DNA from: Actinomycetota bacterium
GTDB taxonomy: Bacteria; Actinomycetota; Actinomycetes; Nanopelagicales; Nanopelagicaceae
Direction of reading: 5' to 3'
DNA length: 14,581 bases
Assembly (NCBI GenBank): GCA_009698295.1
Contig: WLQO01000014.1
Coordinates: forward strand, 1-14,581
A program made the position numbers and the translations under genes. Of the stretch, positions 6,943 to 14,277 are shown in pieces. The notes beneath the pieces were generated by a model. That model was not told where the DNA came from. It worked only from the letters and a program-made list of their open reading frames with translations, and did no database searches. Within the stretch, counting starts at the first letter, position 1, and each line of letters begins with the position of its first letter.

Positions 6943-9291
6943 GTGGCCAAGAAAAAAAACACTGCATCTCGCAAGGCGGGCAAGTCGGTTTTTTCTATAA
7001 TTGGCCGCGCACTCGGTGCGATTTGGAAAGCCTTAGCTAAAGCCGTTGGTTCAACTATTCGTTTTCTGGCTCGAGGTGCACGCGACCTTGATCCAGCACA
7101 TCATCGCGATGGCTTAGCCTTCCTCTTACTTATATTGGCTCTGGCCGCTTTTGCCGGAACTTGGTTTGCCGCAGATAACTTTGTCGGGCGCAATTTATAT
7201 GCGGTTATTTATGGCGCCTTTGGTCGGATCGGATTCTTTGCACCCGTAGTAATTATTTACTTTGCAATCCGCTTATTCCGCGCGCCCGATGATCACAAGG
7301 CGACTTCACGTATCGTCGTCGGAATTGTCACAATGATATTTAGCGCTGCAGGATTAGCACATCTCTTTAACGGTTCACTTGGCGCAGTTAATCCAACCGG
7401 AACAACCGCGATGCGCCATGGTGGCGGTTGGTTGGGTTACGCAGTTTCAATGCCGCTAGAACGTCTCATGACATCGATGTTGGCATACCCATTTTTATTT
7501 GCGCTATTTTTATTTGGTGCTTTAGTAACCACCGCAACTCCCTTGTCATCGGTGGCGATTCGAATCAAAAATACCTTTATCTGGCTTTGGTCTAAACGCC
7601 CACATCGTGACGAGTCAGATTTTGAGATTACTGACACCCCACCTTTTGAATCACCAGTCGTTGCCTGGAATCACCATGCTGATGAAGTCGCCGAAGATGA
7701 TTTAGATGAAGAAGAGTTCGATGAAGAGTTCACAGTAGAAGTACCACGACAGGTTCAAGCACCGGTCACCACTTCCAGCACGCCATCGACTGCCAAGAGA
7801 CCAGAACAATTACTTTTGACGGCGGATTCGCATTACGTCCTGCCGCCTCAAGATCTGCTGCGAACTGGTCCTGCTGCTAAAGCAAAATCAAAGGCTAATG
7901 ACACAGTAGTTGCCGCCTTAACCGAAGTCTTCGCGCAGTTCGAAATTGATGCAGAAGTTACTGGATTTATGCGAGGACCAACTGTTACTCGCTATGAAGT
8001 TGAGCTAGGAAATGCAGTGAAGGTTGAGCGAATAACTGCCCTTGCTAAAAATATTTCTTATGCAGTAGCCAGCAGCGATGTGCGGATACTTTCACCTATT
8101 CCAGGTAAATCTGCAGTGGGAATCGAAATCCCAAATGCTGATCGTGAAATTGTCGCGCTAGGCGATGTAATGCGCTCAAGTGTGGCCGGCCAGGATCATC
8201 ATCCAATGTTGGTTGCGTTAGGTAAAGATGTAGAAGGCAATTTCGTTTGTGCAAACCTAGCGAAAATGCCACATTTGCTTGTTGCTGGAGCAACCGGTGC
8301 TGGTAAATCTTCGATGATCAACGCGATGATTACTTCGATATTGATGCGCGCCACACCTGATGATGTGCGTTTAGTTCTGATTGATCCAAAACGTGTAGAA
8401 CTAACCGCATACGAAGGTATCCCACATTTAATAACTCCGATTATCACAAACCCTAAGAAAGCGGCAGATGCGCTTACTTGGGTAGTCCGTGAAATGGATC
8501 TGAGATATGAAGACCTTTCCACATTTGGATTTAGACATATCGATGATTTCAATAAGGCAGTCCGCGCCGGAAAGGTGATCGCACCTCCTGGTAGCGATCG
8601 TGTAGTCGAGCCATATCCTTATTTGTTAGTAATCATCGATGAGCTTGCAGATTTAATGATTGTGGCTGCCCGCGAAGTCGAAGAATCTGTTGTCAGAATT
8701 ACACAGTTAGCCCGTTCGGCTGGTATTCACCTAGTCCTCGCAACGCAACGACCATCTGTAGATGTTGTTACAGGTTTGATTAAAGCAAACGTTCCATCCC
8801 GTCTTTCATTCGCTACCAGCTCTCTTGCCGATAGCCGCGTTATCTTAGATAGTCCTGGTGCAGAGAAACTTGTTGGGCAAGGCGATGGTTTATTTATTCC
8901 AATGGGAGCATCGCGCGCGATTCGTATTCAAGGCGCATATGTGTCCGAGCGAGAGATCGAAGCGGTTACAAATCATGTTAAGAAACAACTATCTCCTCGA
9001 TATCGTGAAGATGTTACGGTCGTACCTCAAAACAATAAATTAGTTGATAAAGACATTGGCGATGACTTAGATTTGCTTTTGCAAGCAGTCGAACTCGTCG
9101 TCGGTACGCAATTTGGTTCAACATCAATGTTGCAACGTAAATTAAGAGTTGGTTTTGCTAAAGCTGGGCGTCTTATGGATTTGATGGAGTCTCGAGGAAT
9201 CGTCGGTCCATCTGAAGGCTCTAAAGCGCGAGTAGTCATGGTTAAGTCAGATGAACTCGATTCTGTGCTCGCAACTTTGCGCGACTACTAA
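6943..9291 (+). CDS. ftsK: DNA translocase FtsK
   Basis: A 782-residue FtsK that pumps chromosomal DNA through the closing septum and activates XerCD recombination at dif. Order of parts: a basic N-terminus; four membrane helices near residues 58-77, 86-110, 124-142 and 178-199; a short acidic linker rich in Asp/Glu at about 247-267; the RecA-like motor with Walker A GATGAGKS at 449-456 and Walker B LLVIIDE ending at Asp566-Glu567; and a C-terminal winged-helix gamma domain (FGSTSMLQRKLRVGFAKAGR and GIVGPSEGSKAR) that reads KOPS polarity sites. The linker is much shorter than in E. coli. The start is GTG; no other start codon is close. The gene follows RNase J by 17 nt and is separated from the rodZ-like gene by a repeat-rich gap. 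Confidence 0.96.
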   Translation: MAKKKNTASRKAGKSVFSIIGRALGAIWKALAKAVGSTIRFLARGARDLDPAHHRDGLAFLLLILALAAFAGTWFAADNFVGRNLYAVIYGAFGRIGFFAPVVIIYFAIRLFRAPDDHKATSRIVVGIVTMIFSAAGLAHLFNGSLGAVNPTGTTAMRHGGGWLGYAVSMPLERLMTSMLAYPFLFALFLFGALVTTATPLSSVAIRIKNTFIWLWSKRPHRDESDFEITDTPPFESPVVAWNHHADEVAEDDLDEEEFDEEFTVEVPRQVQAPVTTSSTPSTAKRPEQLLLTADSHYVLPPQDLLRTGPAAKAKSKANDTVVAALTEVFAQFEIDAEVTGFMRGPTVTRYEVELGNAVKVERITALAKNISYAVASSDVRILSPIPGKSAVGIEIPNADREIVALGDVMRSSVAGQDHHPMLVALGKDVEGNFVCANLAKMPHLLVAGATGAGKSSMINAMITSILMRATPDDVRLVLIDPKRVELTAYEGIPHLITPIITNPKKAADALTWVVREMDLRYEDLSTFGFRHIDDFNKAVRAGKVIAPPGSDRVVEPYPYLLVIIDELADLMIVAAREVEESVVRITQLARSAGIHLVLATQRPSVDVVTGLIKANVPSRLSFATSSLADSRVILDSPGAEKLVGQGDGLFIPMGASRAIRIQGAYVSEREIEAVTNHVKKQLSPRYREDVTVVPQNNKLVDKDIGDDLDLLLQAVELVVGTQFGSTSMLQRKLRVGFAKAGRLMDLMESRGIVGPSEGSKARVVMVKSDELDSVLATLRDY

Positions 9292-9314
9292 ATTCATCTC
9301 TTGTTAACTGAAAA

Positions 9315-9387
9315 GGGGACTAGTCCCTGGGGTGATATTCACTCCTGATCACCCTAATCGCTAGGCATGGGGTGATGCTCGCCCTAG
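9315..9387. repeat. Cluster of inverted and direct repeats upstream of rodZ-like gene
   Basis: The 142-bp gap between ftsK and the rodZ-like gene holds: a perfect 12-bp palindrome GGGACTAGTCCC (9316-9327); GGGGTGAT at 9329-9336 and again at 9369-9376, 40 bp apart, each leading into a pseudo-symmetric partner (consensus GGGGTGATRYTCRCYC); an inverted copy ATCACCC at 9348-9354; and a nested pair at 9361-9387 in which CTAGG/CCTAG enclose GCAT/ATGC. The arms could form competing hairpins in RNA, or paired operators in DNA (40 bp is close to four helical turns). There is no T-run after any stem, so an intrinsic terminator is unlikely. A TAGACT -10-like hexamer lies at 9385-9390. Confidence 0.6.
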
Positions 9388-9433
9388 ACTTTACTTATTG
9401 AAATTTTGGTCAAGTTAAGAATTGTGAGTTGAA

Positions 9434-10174
9434 ATGTCGCTAGGGGAGTTTCTGCGAGGTGCGCGTGAAAGCGCGGGCCTTAGCATTGACGAACTTTCAG
9501 AACGCACAAGTCTTCGTGCCGGTTTATTAAAAGAGATAGAAAATAATAACTTTATCCATTGTGGGGGAGATACCTACGCTCGCGGCCACCTGCGAAATAT
9601 CGCACAGATTATTTCAGTAGATCCACAAACTTTAATCGATTTATATAACGAAGAGCACTCCTCAGAAGTTCGCAAAATTCACGATATGTTGGTTGAGAAC
9701 AATGTGACCAGGATTCCAATTGAGCGAAAAACCATCTCTTGGAAATCTTTAGCACTTGCTTCAGTTGTTGTCCTAGCGGCGGTAGCAGGCGGGCAGATAA
9801 TTATTTCCAATTCAAAAACAACTGTTATTCCTGTCAAGGTTGCTAGCCCTACCCCATCGGCTTCCGCCTCAGTAACTGCTTCACCATCTGCTTCTGCAAC
9901 GAAGAGTGGCGAAGTCGTCCCTGCTGCAGCGGATGAATTAACTCTGGTTATTACAGCAGCTCGTGGAAATGCCAAGATTGATGTAGTTGTAAATAATGAA
10001 CATTTATATAAGGGTCCGTTATTTCAAGGTGATTCAAAGACCTTCACTGCACCAACGGCGATTGGAATCTACTTAAGCAATGCCGGCGATCTAGATTTAA
10101 CGTTAAATGGTGAGAAAATTGCCCCACTTGGTGCACGTAACGAAGAGATTCGTAAGACTTTCAGATCTAAGTAG
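9434..10174 (+). CDS. RodZ-like membrane protein: Xre-type HTH, one membrane helix, DUF4115-like tail
   Basis: A 246-residue protein with RodZ architecture. Residues 1-70 form a Cro/C1-type helix-turn-helix (LGEFLRGARESAGLSIDEL, then RTSLRAGLLKEIE and GDTYARGHLRNIA); a single membrane helix spans about 106-124; a low-complexity Ser/Ala/Pro/Thr linker follows; and the C-terminal 80 residues form a small beta-rich extracytoplasmic domain like DUF4115. In other bacteria RodZ links MreB to the elongation machinery through the HTH, which binds protein rather than DNA. Whether MreB exists here cannot be seen. The gene precedes rimO and pgsA, a common actinobacterial order. The ATG has little ribosome-site signal. 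Its upstream region holds the repeat cluster at 9315-9387, so separate regulation from ftsK is plausible. Confidence 0.82.
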   Translation: MSLGEFLRGARESAGLSIDELSERTSLRAGLLKEIENNNFIHCGGDTYARGHLRNIAQIISVDPQTLIDLYNEEHSSEVRKIHDMLVENNVTRIPIERKTISWKSLALASVVVLAAVAGGQIIISNSKTTVIPVKVASPTPSASASVTASPSASATKSGEVVPAAADELTLVITAARGNAKIDVVVNNEHLYKGPLFQGDSKTFTAPTAIGIYLSNAGDLDLTLNGEKIAPLGARNEEIRKTFRSK

Positions 10175-10187
10175 CGCGCAGACGCTG

Positions 10188-10193
10188 TACCAT
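10188..10193 (+). promoter_or_regulatory. Candidate -10 element (TACCAT) for leaderless rimO transcript
   Basis: TACCAT matches TANNNT and ends 7 nt before the rimO ATG, the same geometry as TAAGAT before ftsK. No Shine-Dalgarno-like sequence is present in the 26-nt gap after the rodZ-like gene. No convincing -35 is visible. Confidence 0.38.
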
Positions 10194-10200
10194 CTGACAA

Positions 10201-11595
10201 ATGAGTCGGACCGTTGCAATCGTCACCATGGGCTGTGCCCGCAATGAAGTCGACTCTGAAGAGTTAGCCGGTCGCCTAGCTGCCGATGGATGGACTTTAG
10301 TTTCGGATGTGGAATCTGCCGAAGTTGCAGTTGTTAATACTTGCGGATTTATTGAATCAGCAAAGAAGGATTCAATTGATGCGCTTTTAGAGGCTAATTC
10401 GCTAAAAGGCCACGGTAAAACACGGGCAGTTGTGGCAGTTGGATGTATGGCCGAACGTTACGGACAAGAGTTAGCAAAGGCGCTTCCGGAAGCCGATGGC
10501 ATCTTAGGTTTTGATGATTACCAAGATATTTCTGCACGTTTGCAATCAATCGTTTCTGGAAATGCTCACACGCCACATGTGCCACGTGATCGTCGCTCGC
10601 TTCTGCCAATTGCACCAGCGGATCGCCCAGCCGCTCGCCAAGATGCGATTAATGAATCGTATGCATCATCTCTTGGTGCAGGTGGATCACTCTTTCGTAA
10701 ACGACTCGGTAGCGCACCTTGGGCGCCGCTAAAGATCGCATCAGGTTGCGATCGCCGATGTTCTTTCTGCGCGATCCCATACTTCCGCGGCTCCTTTATC
10801 TCTCGCAAGCCCACTGAAATTATTGAAGAAGGTAAATGGTTGGCGCAAAATGGAGTCAGCGAGCTCTTCTTGGTTAGCGAGAACACGACTTCGTATGGCA
10901 AAGATTTAGGCGATCTCAAGTTGATGGAGAAGATTCTTCCGGAATTTGGGGCCATTGAAGGCGTTGAGCGAGTTCGTCTTTCCTATCTGCAACCAGCAGA
11001 AATGCGCCCATCATTAATTCAAGCGATGATCGAATCTGAGAAAGTTGCTCCTTACTTTGATTTATCTTTCCAGCATACGAGCCCAACAATTCTGCGTCGA
11101 ATGCGCCGCTTCGGCGATGCTGAAAAGTTCTTACATTTAATTACCCAAATTCGCGCCTTATCGCCAGAAGCAGGAATTCGCTCTAATTTCATAGTTGGAT
11201 TTCCGGGGGAGACGCAAGCAGATTTCGATGATTTAGCTAACTTCATAAGTGCAGCAAAGTTAGATGCGATTGGAATCTTTGGTTACTCCGATGAAGATAA
11301 TACTGAGGCCCTTGATCTCATCGATAAAGTCGATGAAGATGTAATTCATCAAAGAGTTGAGTCTTTATCTTCACTCGCTGATGAGATGGTCTCACTGCGC
11401 GCTGCGGCGCGAATAGGTGAAAATGTCCGTGTGCTTATTGAAGATAAAGAGCTCCAAGAAGGCAGAGCCGCGCATCAGGGACCAGAAGTAGATGGCACAA
11501 CCTCTTTTATTGGCACGAATTACGAAGTTGGCCAATATATTGATGCGGTGATCATAGATTCAATGGGCGCAGATTTGGTCGCGCGTCCTTTATGA
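10201..11595 (+). CDS. rimO: Ribosomal protein uS12 methylthiotransferase RimO
   Basis: A 464-residue radical-SAM methylthiotransferase that adds a methylthio group to a conserved aspartate of ribosomal protein S12. The N-terminal MTTase domain supplies the three cysteines for the auxiliary 4Fe-4S cluster: Cys12 (MGCARN), Cys48 (NTCGF) and Cys82 (VGCMAERY). The radical-SAM CX3CX2C motif is Cys183, Cys187 and Cys190 in SGCDRRCSFCAIP. The C-terminal 60-70 residues form the TRAM domain. RimO is preferred over MiaB because of the GCARNEVDSE start, the FCAIP motif and its location next to rodZ and pgsA. The stop overlaps the pgsA ATG (ATGA), so the two are probably coupled. A segment of about 60 residues between the first two domains (about 110-175) is polar and poorly conserved. 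Confidence 0.94.
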   Translation: MSRTVAIVTMGCARNEVDSEELAGRLAADGWTLVSDVESAEVAVVNTCGFIESAKKDSIDALLEANSLKGHGKTRAVVAVGCMAERYGQELAKALPEADGILGFDDYQDISARLQSIVSGNAHTPHVPRDRRSLLPIAPADRPAARQDAINESYASSLGAGGSLFRKRLGSAPWAPLKIASGCDRRCSFCAIPYFRGSFISRKPTEIIEEGKWLAQNGVSELFLVSENTTSYGKDLGDLKLMEKILPEFGAIEGVERVRLSYLQPAEMRPSLIQAMIESEKVAPYFDLSFQHTSPTILRRMRRFGDAEKFLHLITQIRALSPEAGIRSNFIVGFPGETQADFDDLANFISAAKLDAIGIFGYSDEDNTEALDLIDKVDEDVIHQRVESLSSLADEMVSLRAAARIGENVRVLIEDKELQEGRAAHQGPEVDGTTSFIGTNYEVGQYIDAVIIDSMGADLVARPL

Positions 11596-12137
11596 ACCTT
11601 CCTGCCTTCATAACTCCTAACTCCCTGACAATTGGGAGATTGATCCTGATTCCATTTGGAGCCATCGCCTTATTTATTAATGGCGGAGATGATTACAACT
11701 GGCAGATAAGTTCTTGGTGGATATTTTTCATCCTGGGTTTAACAGATATCGTTGATGGAAAATTAGCCCGCAGTCGACACCAAATAACTGAACTAGGAAA
11801 ATTCCTTGACCCAGTTGCCGATAAGGCAATGGTTGGTACCGCAATGGTTTGCTTATCAATTCTTGGTCGCATGCCTTGGTGGATAACTATCGTAATCTTG
11901 GCGCGCGAAATTGGCATTACCTTCTTCCGTTTAGCAATCGTCAAACGCGGAGTTATTCCCGCAAATAAAGGTGGAAAAATAAAGGCTACCTTCCAAAACT
12001 TTGGTACCGGTTTTTACGTTCTGCCGCTAAATCCAGGTTTGTATTGGTTCCGTGATGGATTTATGTATATTGCAATTATTCTTACTGTCGTTACGGGTGC
12101 GTACTATGTACGATCAGCCTTCAAACCTCAAAGTTGA
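11592..12137 (+). CDS. pgsA: CDP-diacylglycerol-glycerol-3-phosphate 3-phosphatidyltransferase
   Basis: A 181-residue membrane enzyme of the CDP-alcohol phosphatidyltransferase family, which makes phosphatidylglycerol phosphate from CDP-diacylglycerol. The full signature D-x2-DG-x2-AR-x8-G-x3-D-x3-D is present: Asp52, Asp55-Gly56, Ala59-Arg60, Gly69, Asp73 and Asp77. Several hydrophobic helices surround it (about 12-29, 40-50, 85-110, 145-175). NSLTIGRLILIP at the N-terminus is typical of PgsA. Actinobacteria often carry several paralogues with different alcohol acceptors, so glycerol 3-phosphate is the likely but not proven substrate. The ATG overlaps the rimO stop, and cinA begins within about 12 nt, placing it in a rimO-pgsA-cinA-clgR unit. 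Confidence 0.9.
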   Translation: MNLPAFITPNSLTIGRLILIPFGAIALFINGGDDYNWQISSWWIFFILGLTDIVDGKLARSRHQITELGKFLDPVADKAMVGTAMVCLSILGRMPWWITIVILAREIGITFFRLAIVKRGVIPANKGGKIKATFQNFGTGFYVLPLNPGLYWFRDGFMYIAIILTVVTGAYYVRSAFKPQS

Positions 12138-12149
12138 TTGGAAATTTCC

Positions 12150-12668
12150 GTGGCGATAGCAAATGAGATCATTACTTTAATTTCTGATATTCATGACTCC
12201 TTGCGCACGCGAGGTGAAACACTTTCCACCGCTGAATCGTTAACCGCTGGAGGGCTAAGCAACGCTTTAACAATTGTTCCTGGTGCATCCGATGTATTTC
12301 TTGGTTCGATCACGGCATACCGTTCAGAGATAAAAACTTCACATTTAAACGTTGCCAAGGCTCTGATTGCAGAAAGCACTGTTGTCAGCGAAGAAGTTGC
12401 AATCGAAATGGCGCGGGGAGCAAATAAATCTTTTGGTTCTACATGGGCAATTGCAACCACGGGGGTCGCAGGTCCTGGTCCATCAGATGGTTCAGATGCC
12501 GGCCGCGTCTTCGTCGCATTTGTTGGGCCGTCAGTGCAAGTTATAGAACTTTCACTCTCTGGCGACCGTGAAGTTGTGCGAAACGCCACGGTAGCAAGCG
12601 CGATCGCCTCATTTGCGCGTATCCTTAGGCAACGAGATATCAGCGCTCCGGCGCAGCAGAAGGGATGA
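12150..12668 (+). CDS. cinA: CinA C-terminal-domain protein (PncC-type NMN amidohydrolase)
   Basis: A stand-alone CinA C-terminal domain of 172 residues, the PncC form that hydrolyses nicotinamide mononucleotide to nicotinic acid mononucleotide in pyridine nucleotide recycling. The family segments are present in order: TAESLTAGGLSNALTIVPGAS, GSITAYRSEIK, VSEEVAIEMARGA and ATTGVAGPGPSDG, which contains the conserved TG-AGP loop. The N-terminal MoCF-like domain of full CinA is absent, as is usual in actinobacteria. I chose GTG 12150 because GGA at 12141-12143 is well spaced before it; a TTG at 12138, immediately after the pgsA stop, would add four residues and remains possible. It ends 5 nt before clgR, the order pgsA-cinA-clgR seen in many actinobacteria. 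Confidence 0.87.
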   Translation: MAIANEIITLISDIHDSLRTRGETLSTAESLTAGGLSNALTIVPGASDVFLGSITAYRSEIKTSHLNVAKALIAESTVVSEEVAIEMARGANKSFGSTWAIATTGVAGPGPSDGSDAGRVFVAFVGPSVQVIELSLSGDREVVRNATVASAIASFARILRQRDISAPAQQKG

Positions 12669-12673
12669 CCGCT

Positions 12674-12940
12674 ATGGCTTTGTTACGTACCGCAGTTGGC
12701 CAGACACTTCGCGCTGCCCGCACTGAGCAATCACGCACCTTGCGTGATGTAGCTCGTGAAGCACGCGTTTCACTTGGTTATCTCTCCGAAGTTGAACGTG
12801 GCCAAAAAGAGGCTTCATCCGAACTTCTAAATGCAATCTGCGAAGCACTTGGCTTAACGCTTTCTACAGTTTTCGCAAACGTCTCAGTTGAACTTAAAGT
12901 TCTCGAGAGCGCGAAGTTGTCCGTTGTCGACGCAGCCTAA
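12674..12940 (+). CDS. clgR: ClgR-like Xre-family transcriptional regulator of Clp proteases
   Basis: An 88-residue HTH regulator very close to actinobacterial ClgR: ALLRTAVGQTLRAARTEQ, then the helix-turn-helix at about 22-43 with RVSLGYLSEVERGQKEASSELL, the family's strongest block. ClgR activates clp protease genes and stress functions. I chose ATG 12674 since AGAAGGG (12658-12664) precedes it by 9 nt and the family normally starts MALLR or MVLLR; an ATG at 12665 overlapping the cinA stop is an alternative. The protein is short after the HTH and ends VVDAA. In Streptomyces a C-terminal Ala-Ala makes ClgR a substrate of the Clp proteases it controls, and the same ending here suggests that feedback is kept. 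The TetR-family gene overlaps its 3' end. Confidence 0.9.
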   Translation: MALLRTAVGQTLRAARTEQSRTLRDVAREARVSLGYLSEVERGQKEASSELLNAICEALGLTLSTVFANVSVELKVLESAKLSVVDAA

Positions 12941-13451
12941 GTACGCAACTCAAGGCGCTACACATCGCCGAACTGAGAGCGCAATTCTCGAAGGCACCAA
13001 ATCTTTAATCGCCCAATTTGGTCTATCTCATATTTCAATGATTGAAATTGCCGATGCATCTGAAGTATCTCGCGCGACTTTATACAACCATTACCGTGAT
13101 AAAAACGCTGTGATATCTGCGCTGATTACCGCAGAAGTAGAACATATGATCGAGCTTGCAAATAAAGCGGGAACACCGGCAGATGCTCTAGAAAAACTCT
13201 CTCTATATATTTCTTCTGATCCGGCGCTTGCTGCTATGCGCCAACACGATCAAAGTTCGCTGACCGAAGCCTTAGCGCATGCCGATCACCCACTTTATTT
13301 AGAGATCGCTCGTTGCTTGTACAGCGCCACCAAATCTGAGGCCGGCACTGGGGTTGCGATGCGTTGGCTAATTGGACAGGTTATGCAACCGTTAAACGCT
13401 AAACAATCGCGCGAACAAGCAGAACTTCTCGTCGATCGCACTCTCTTTTAA
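12924..13451 (+). CDS. TetR-family transcriptional regulator, ligand unknown
   Basis: A TetR-type regulator of about 175 residues. The N-terminal DNA-binding domain is clear: RRTESAILEGTKSLIAQFG (helix 1), then ISMIEIADASEVSRATLYNHYRDKNAVISALI, which is the helix-turn-helix plus the conserved YNHYRDK turn. The remaining residues form a helical ligand/dimer domain I cannot assign. The start is uncertain: no ATG or GTG exists before the DNA-binding domain, leaving TTG at 12924 (preferred; 17-nt overlap with clgR in another frame) or TTG at 12888. The overlap points to translational coupling with clgR. I do not recall a TetR gene at this place in the Mycobacterium order, where clgR is followed by a PspA-type gene, so it may be specific to this lineage. 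Confidence 0.82.
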   Translation: MSTQPKYATQGATHRRTESAILEGTKSLIAQFGLSHISMIEIADASEVSRATLYNHYRDKNAVISALITAEVEHMIELANKAGTPADALEKLSLYISSDPALAAMRQHDQSSLTEALAHADHPLYLEIARCLYSATKSEAGTGVAMRWLIGQVMQPLNAKQSREQAELLVDRTLF

Positions 13452-13458
13452 TTTTTAA

Positions 13459-13659
13459 ATGCGTATTTCAGATCTGCGTGAGCGCCTCACGCTCTCTTTC
13501 GGACAAGAATGGGCGCCATCCTTTGCACAAGATATTGCCATAAGCGAACTAGGTAGTCGCACGGTGGATGAAGCTTTAAAAGCTGGTTTGGAAGCAGATG
13601 AAATTTGGCGCGCAGTCTGCAAGCAATGTCCAGACGAGACAGCTAAGTACAAGTACTGA
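13459..13659 (+). CDS. DUF3046 family protein
   Basis: A 66-residue cytoplasmic protein matching DUF3046, a small actinobacterial family of unknown function often found just before recA. Visible features are MRISDLRERLTLSFGQEWA, a central ISELGSRTVDEALKAGLEADEIWRAVC block that is the family core, and a charged C-terminus. Mostly helical, no membrane segment or signal. It begins 7 nt after the TetR gene stop with no ribosome site (TTTTTAAATG), so it probably depends on coupling or a leaderless start. It converges with yaaA with only 5 nt between stop codons. In many actinobacteria it sits directly beside recA; here yaaA separates them. Confidence 0.85.
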   Translation: MRISDLRERLTLSFGQEWAPSFAQDIAISELGSRTVDEALKAGLEADEIWRAVCKQCPDETAKYKY

Positions 13660-13664
13660 ATTGG

Positions 13665-14219
13665 CTAAACTGCAATAACTTCTAGCACCCAAGGTTGCTG
13701 GCCATCGCTGGGGGTAAGCGCACACGGGTATTTCTCAGAGACGATGGCATATAAATCTTCTGGGGTCTTGGGCATGGATCGCGATTGCAGAAGCCAGCGA
13801 GTTATCTCGCCCCGCGTCTTCTTCGACATATGTGTGACCACCGTGCGCACGCCATCGACCACCGTCGATACGCGCACTTCAACAGTCTTTTCCACGGGGG
13901 AGTGCCAGACTGTTTTATAAGTTGATGATCGACAATCCACGATTAATGGGGTCTTGATCGCATCCAGCACTTTGCCCACCGGTGCGCGCATCGCGTTGTT
14001 ATCAATCTTTTCCTTGTAGCTTTCGATTAACTGGTCCGGGCGGACCGCTCCGTACTTGGCGGAGATGATCACAACCGCGCTCGCCCCACGCTTGCGGGCA
14101 GCGATCGTCAGACTTGCCCAGTCCAGGGCCTGGTAGAGCACGCCGGTGTAGACGTTGATCGCAGGCGTTGGCTTGGTCGTGGTGTTCTTCTTCTCCGAAG
14201 GCGGCAGCAGGATCAACAC
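13665..14219 (-). CDS. yaaA: YaaA-family (DUF328) protein, short form
   Basis: A 184-residue YaaA-family protein. In E. coli YaaA limits intracellular free iron and protects against peroxide damage. Visible blocks: the N-terminal MLILLPPSEKK, VYTGVLYQALD (residues 23-33), ISAKYGAVRPDQLIESYKEK (starting at about 52), and a C-terminal THMSKKTRGEITRWLL resembling the KKARG segment of the E. coli protein. E. coli YaaA is about 258 residues; here the 50-70 residues normally between PPSE and YTG are missing, so the fold may be trimmed. The start is GTG 14219 because GGGAGGA sits 7 nt upstream and the product then begins exactly at the family N-terminus. The first 65 or so codons use GC-ending codons (ATC, CTG, AAG, TAC) unlike the rest of the window, while the 3' half looks more like it. 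Confidence 0.82.
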   Translation of the reverse strand: MLILLPPSEKKNTTTKPTPAINVYTGVLYQALDWASLTIAARKRGASAVVIISAKYGAVRPDQLIESYKEKIDNNAMRAPVGKVLDAIKTPLIVDCRSSTYKTVWHSPVEKTVEVRVSTVVDGVRTVVTHMSKKTRGEITRWLLQSRSMPKTPEDLYAIVSEKYPCALTPSDGQQPWVLEVIAV

Positions 14220-14277
14220 CTGGGCATCCTCCCATGCGACACGCCTGAAGGCGTTGTCAGCCCAGCCTGCTACCTTT

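Noticed and set aside
9315..9354. Intrinsic terminator after ftsK
   Set aside because: Stems are present but none is followed by a run of T residues, and the loops and repeats fit an operator or leader better.
12191..12589. 132-codon open frame opposite cinA
   Set aside because: Wholly antisense to the conserved CinA domain and without motifs.
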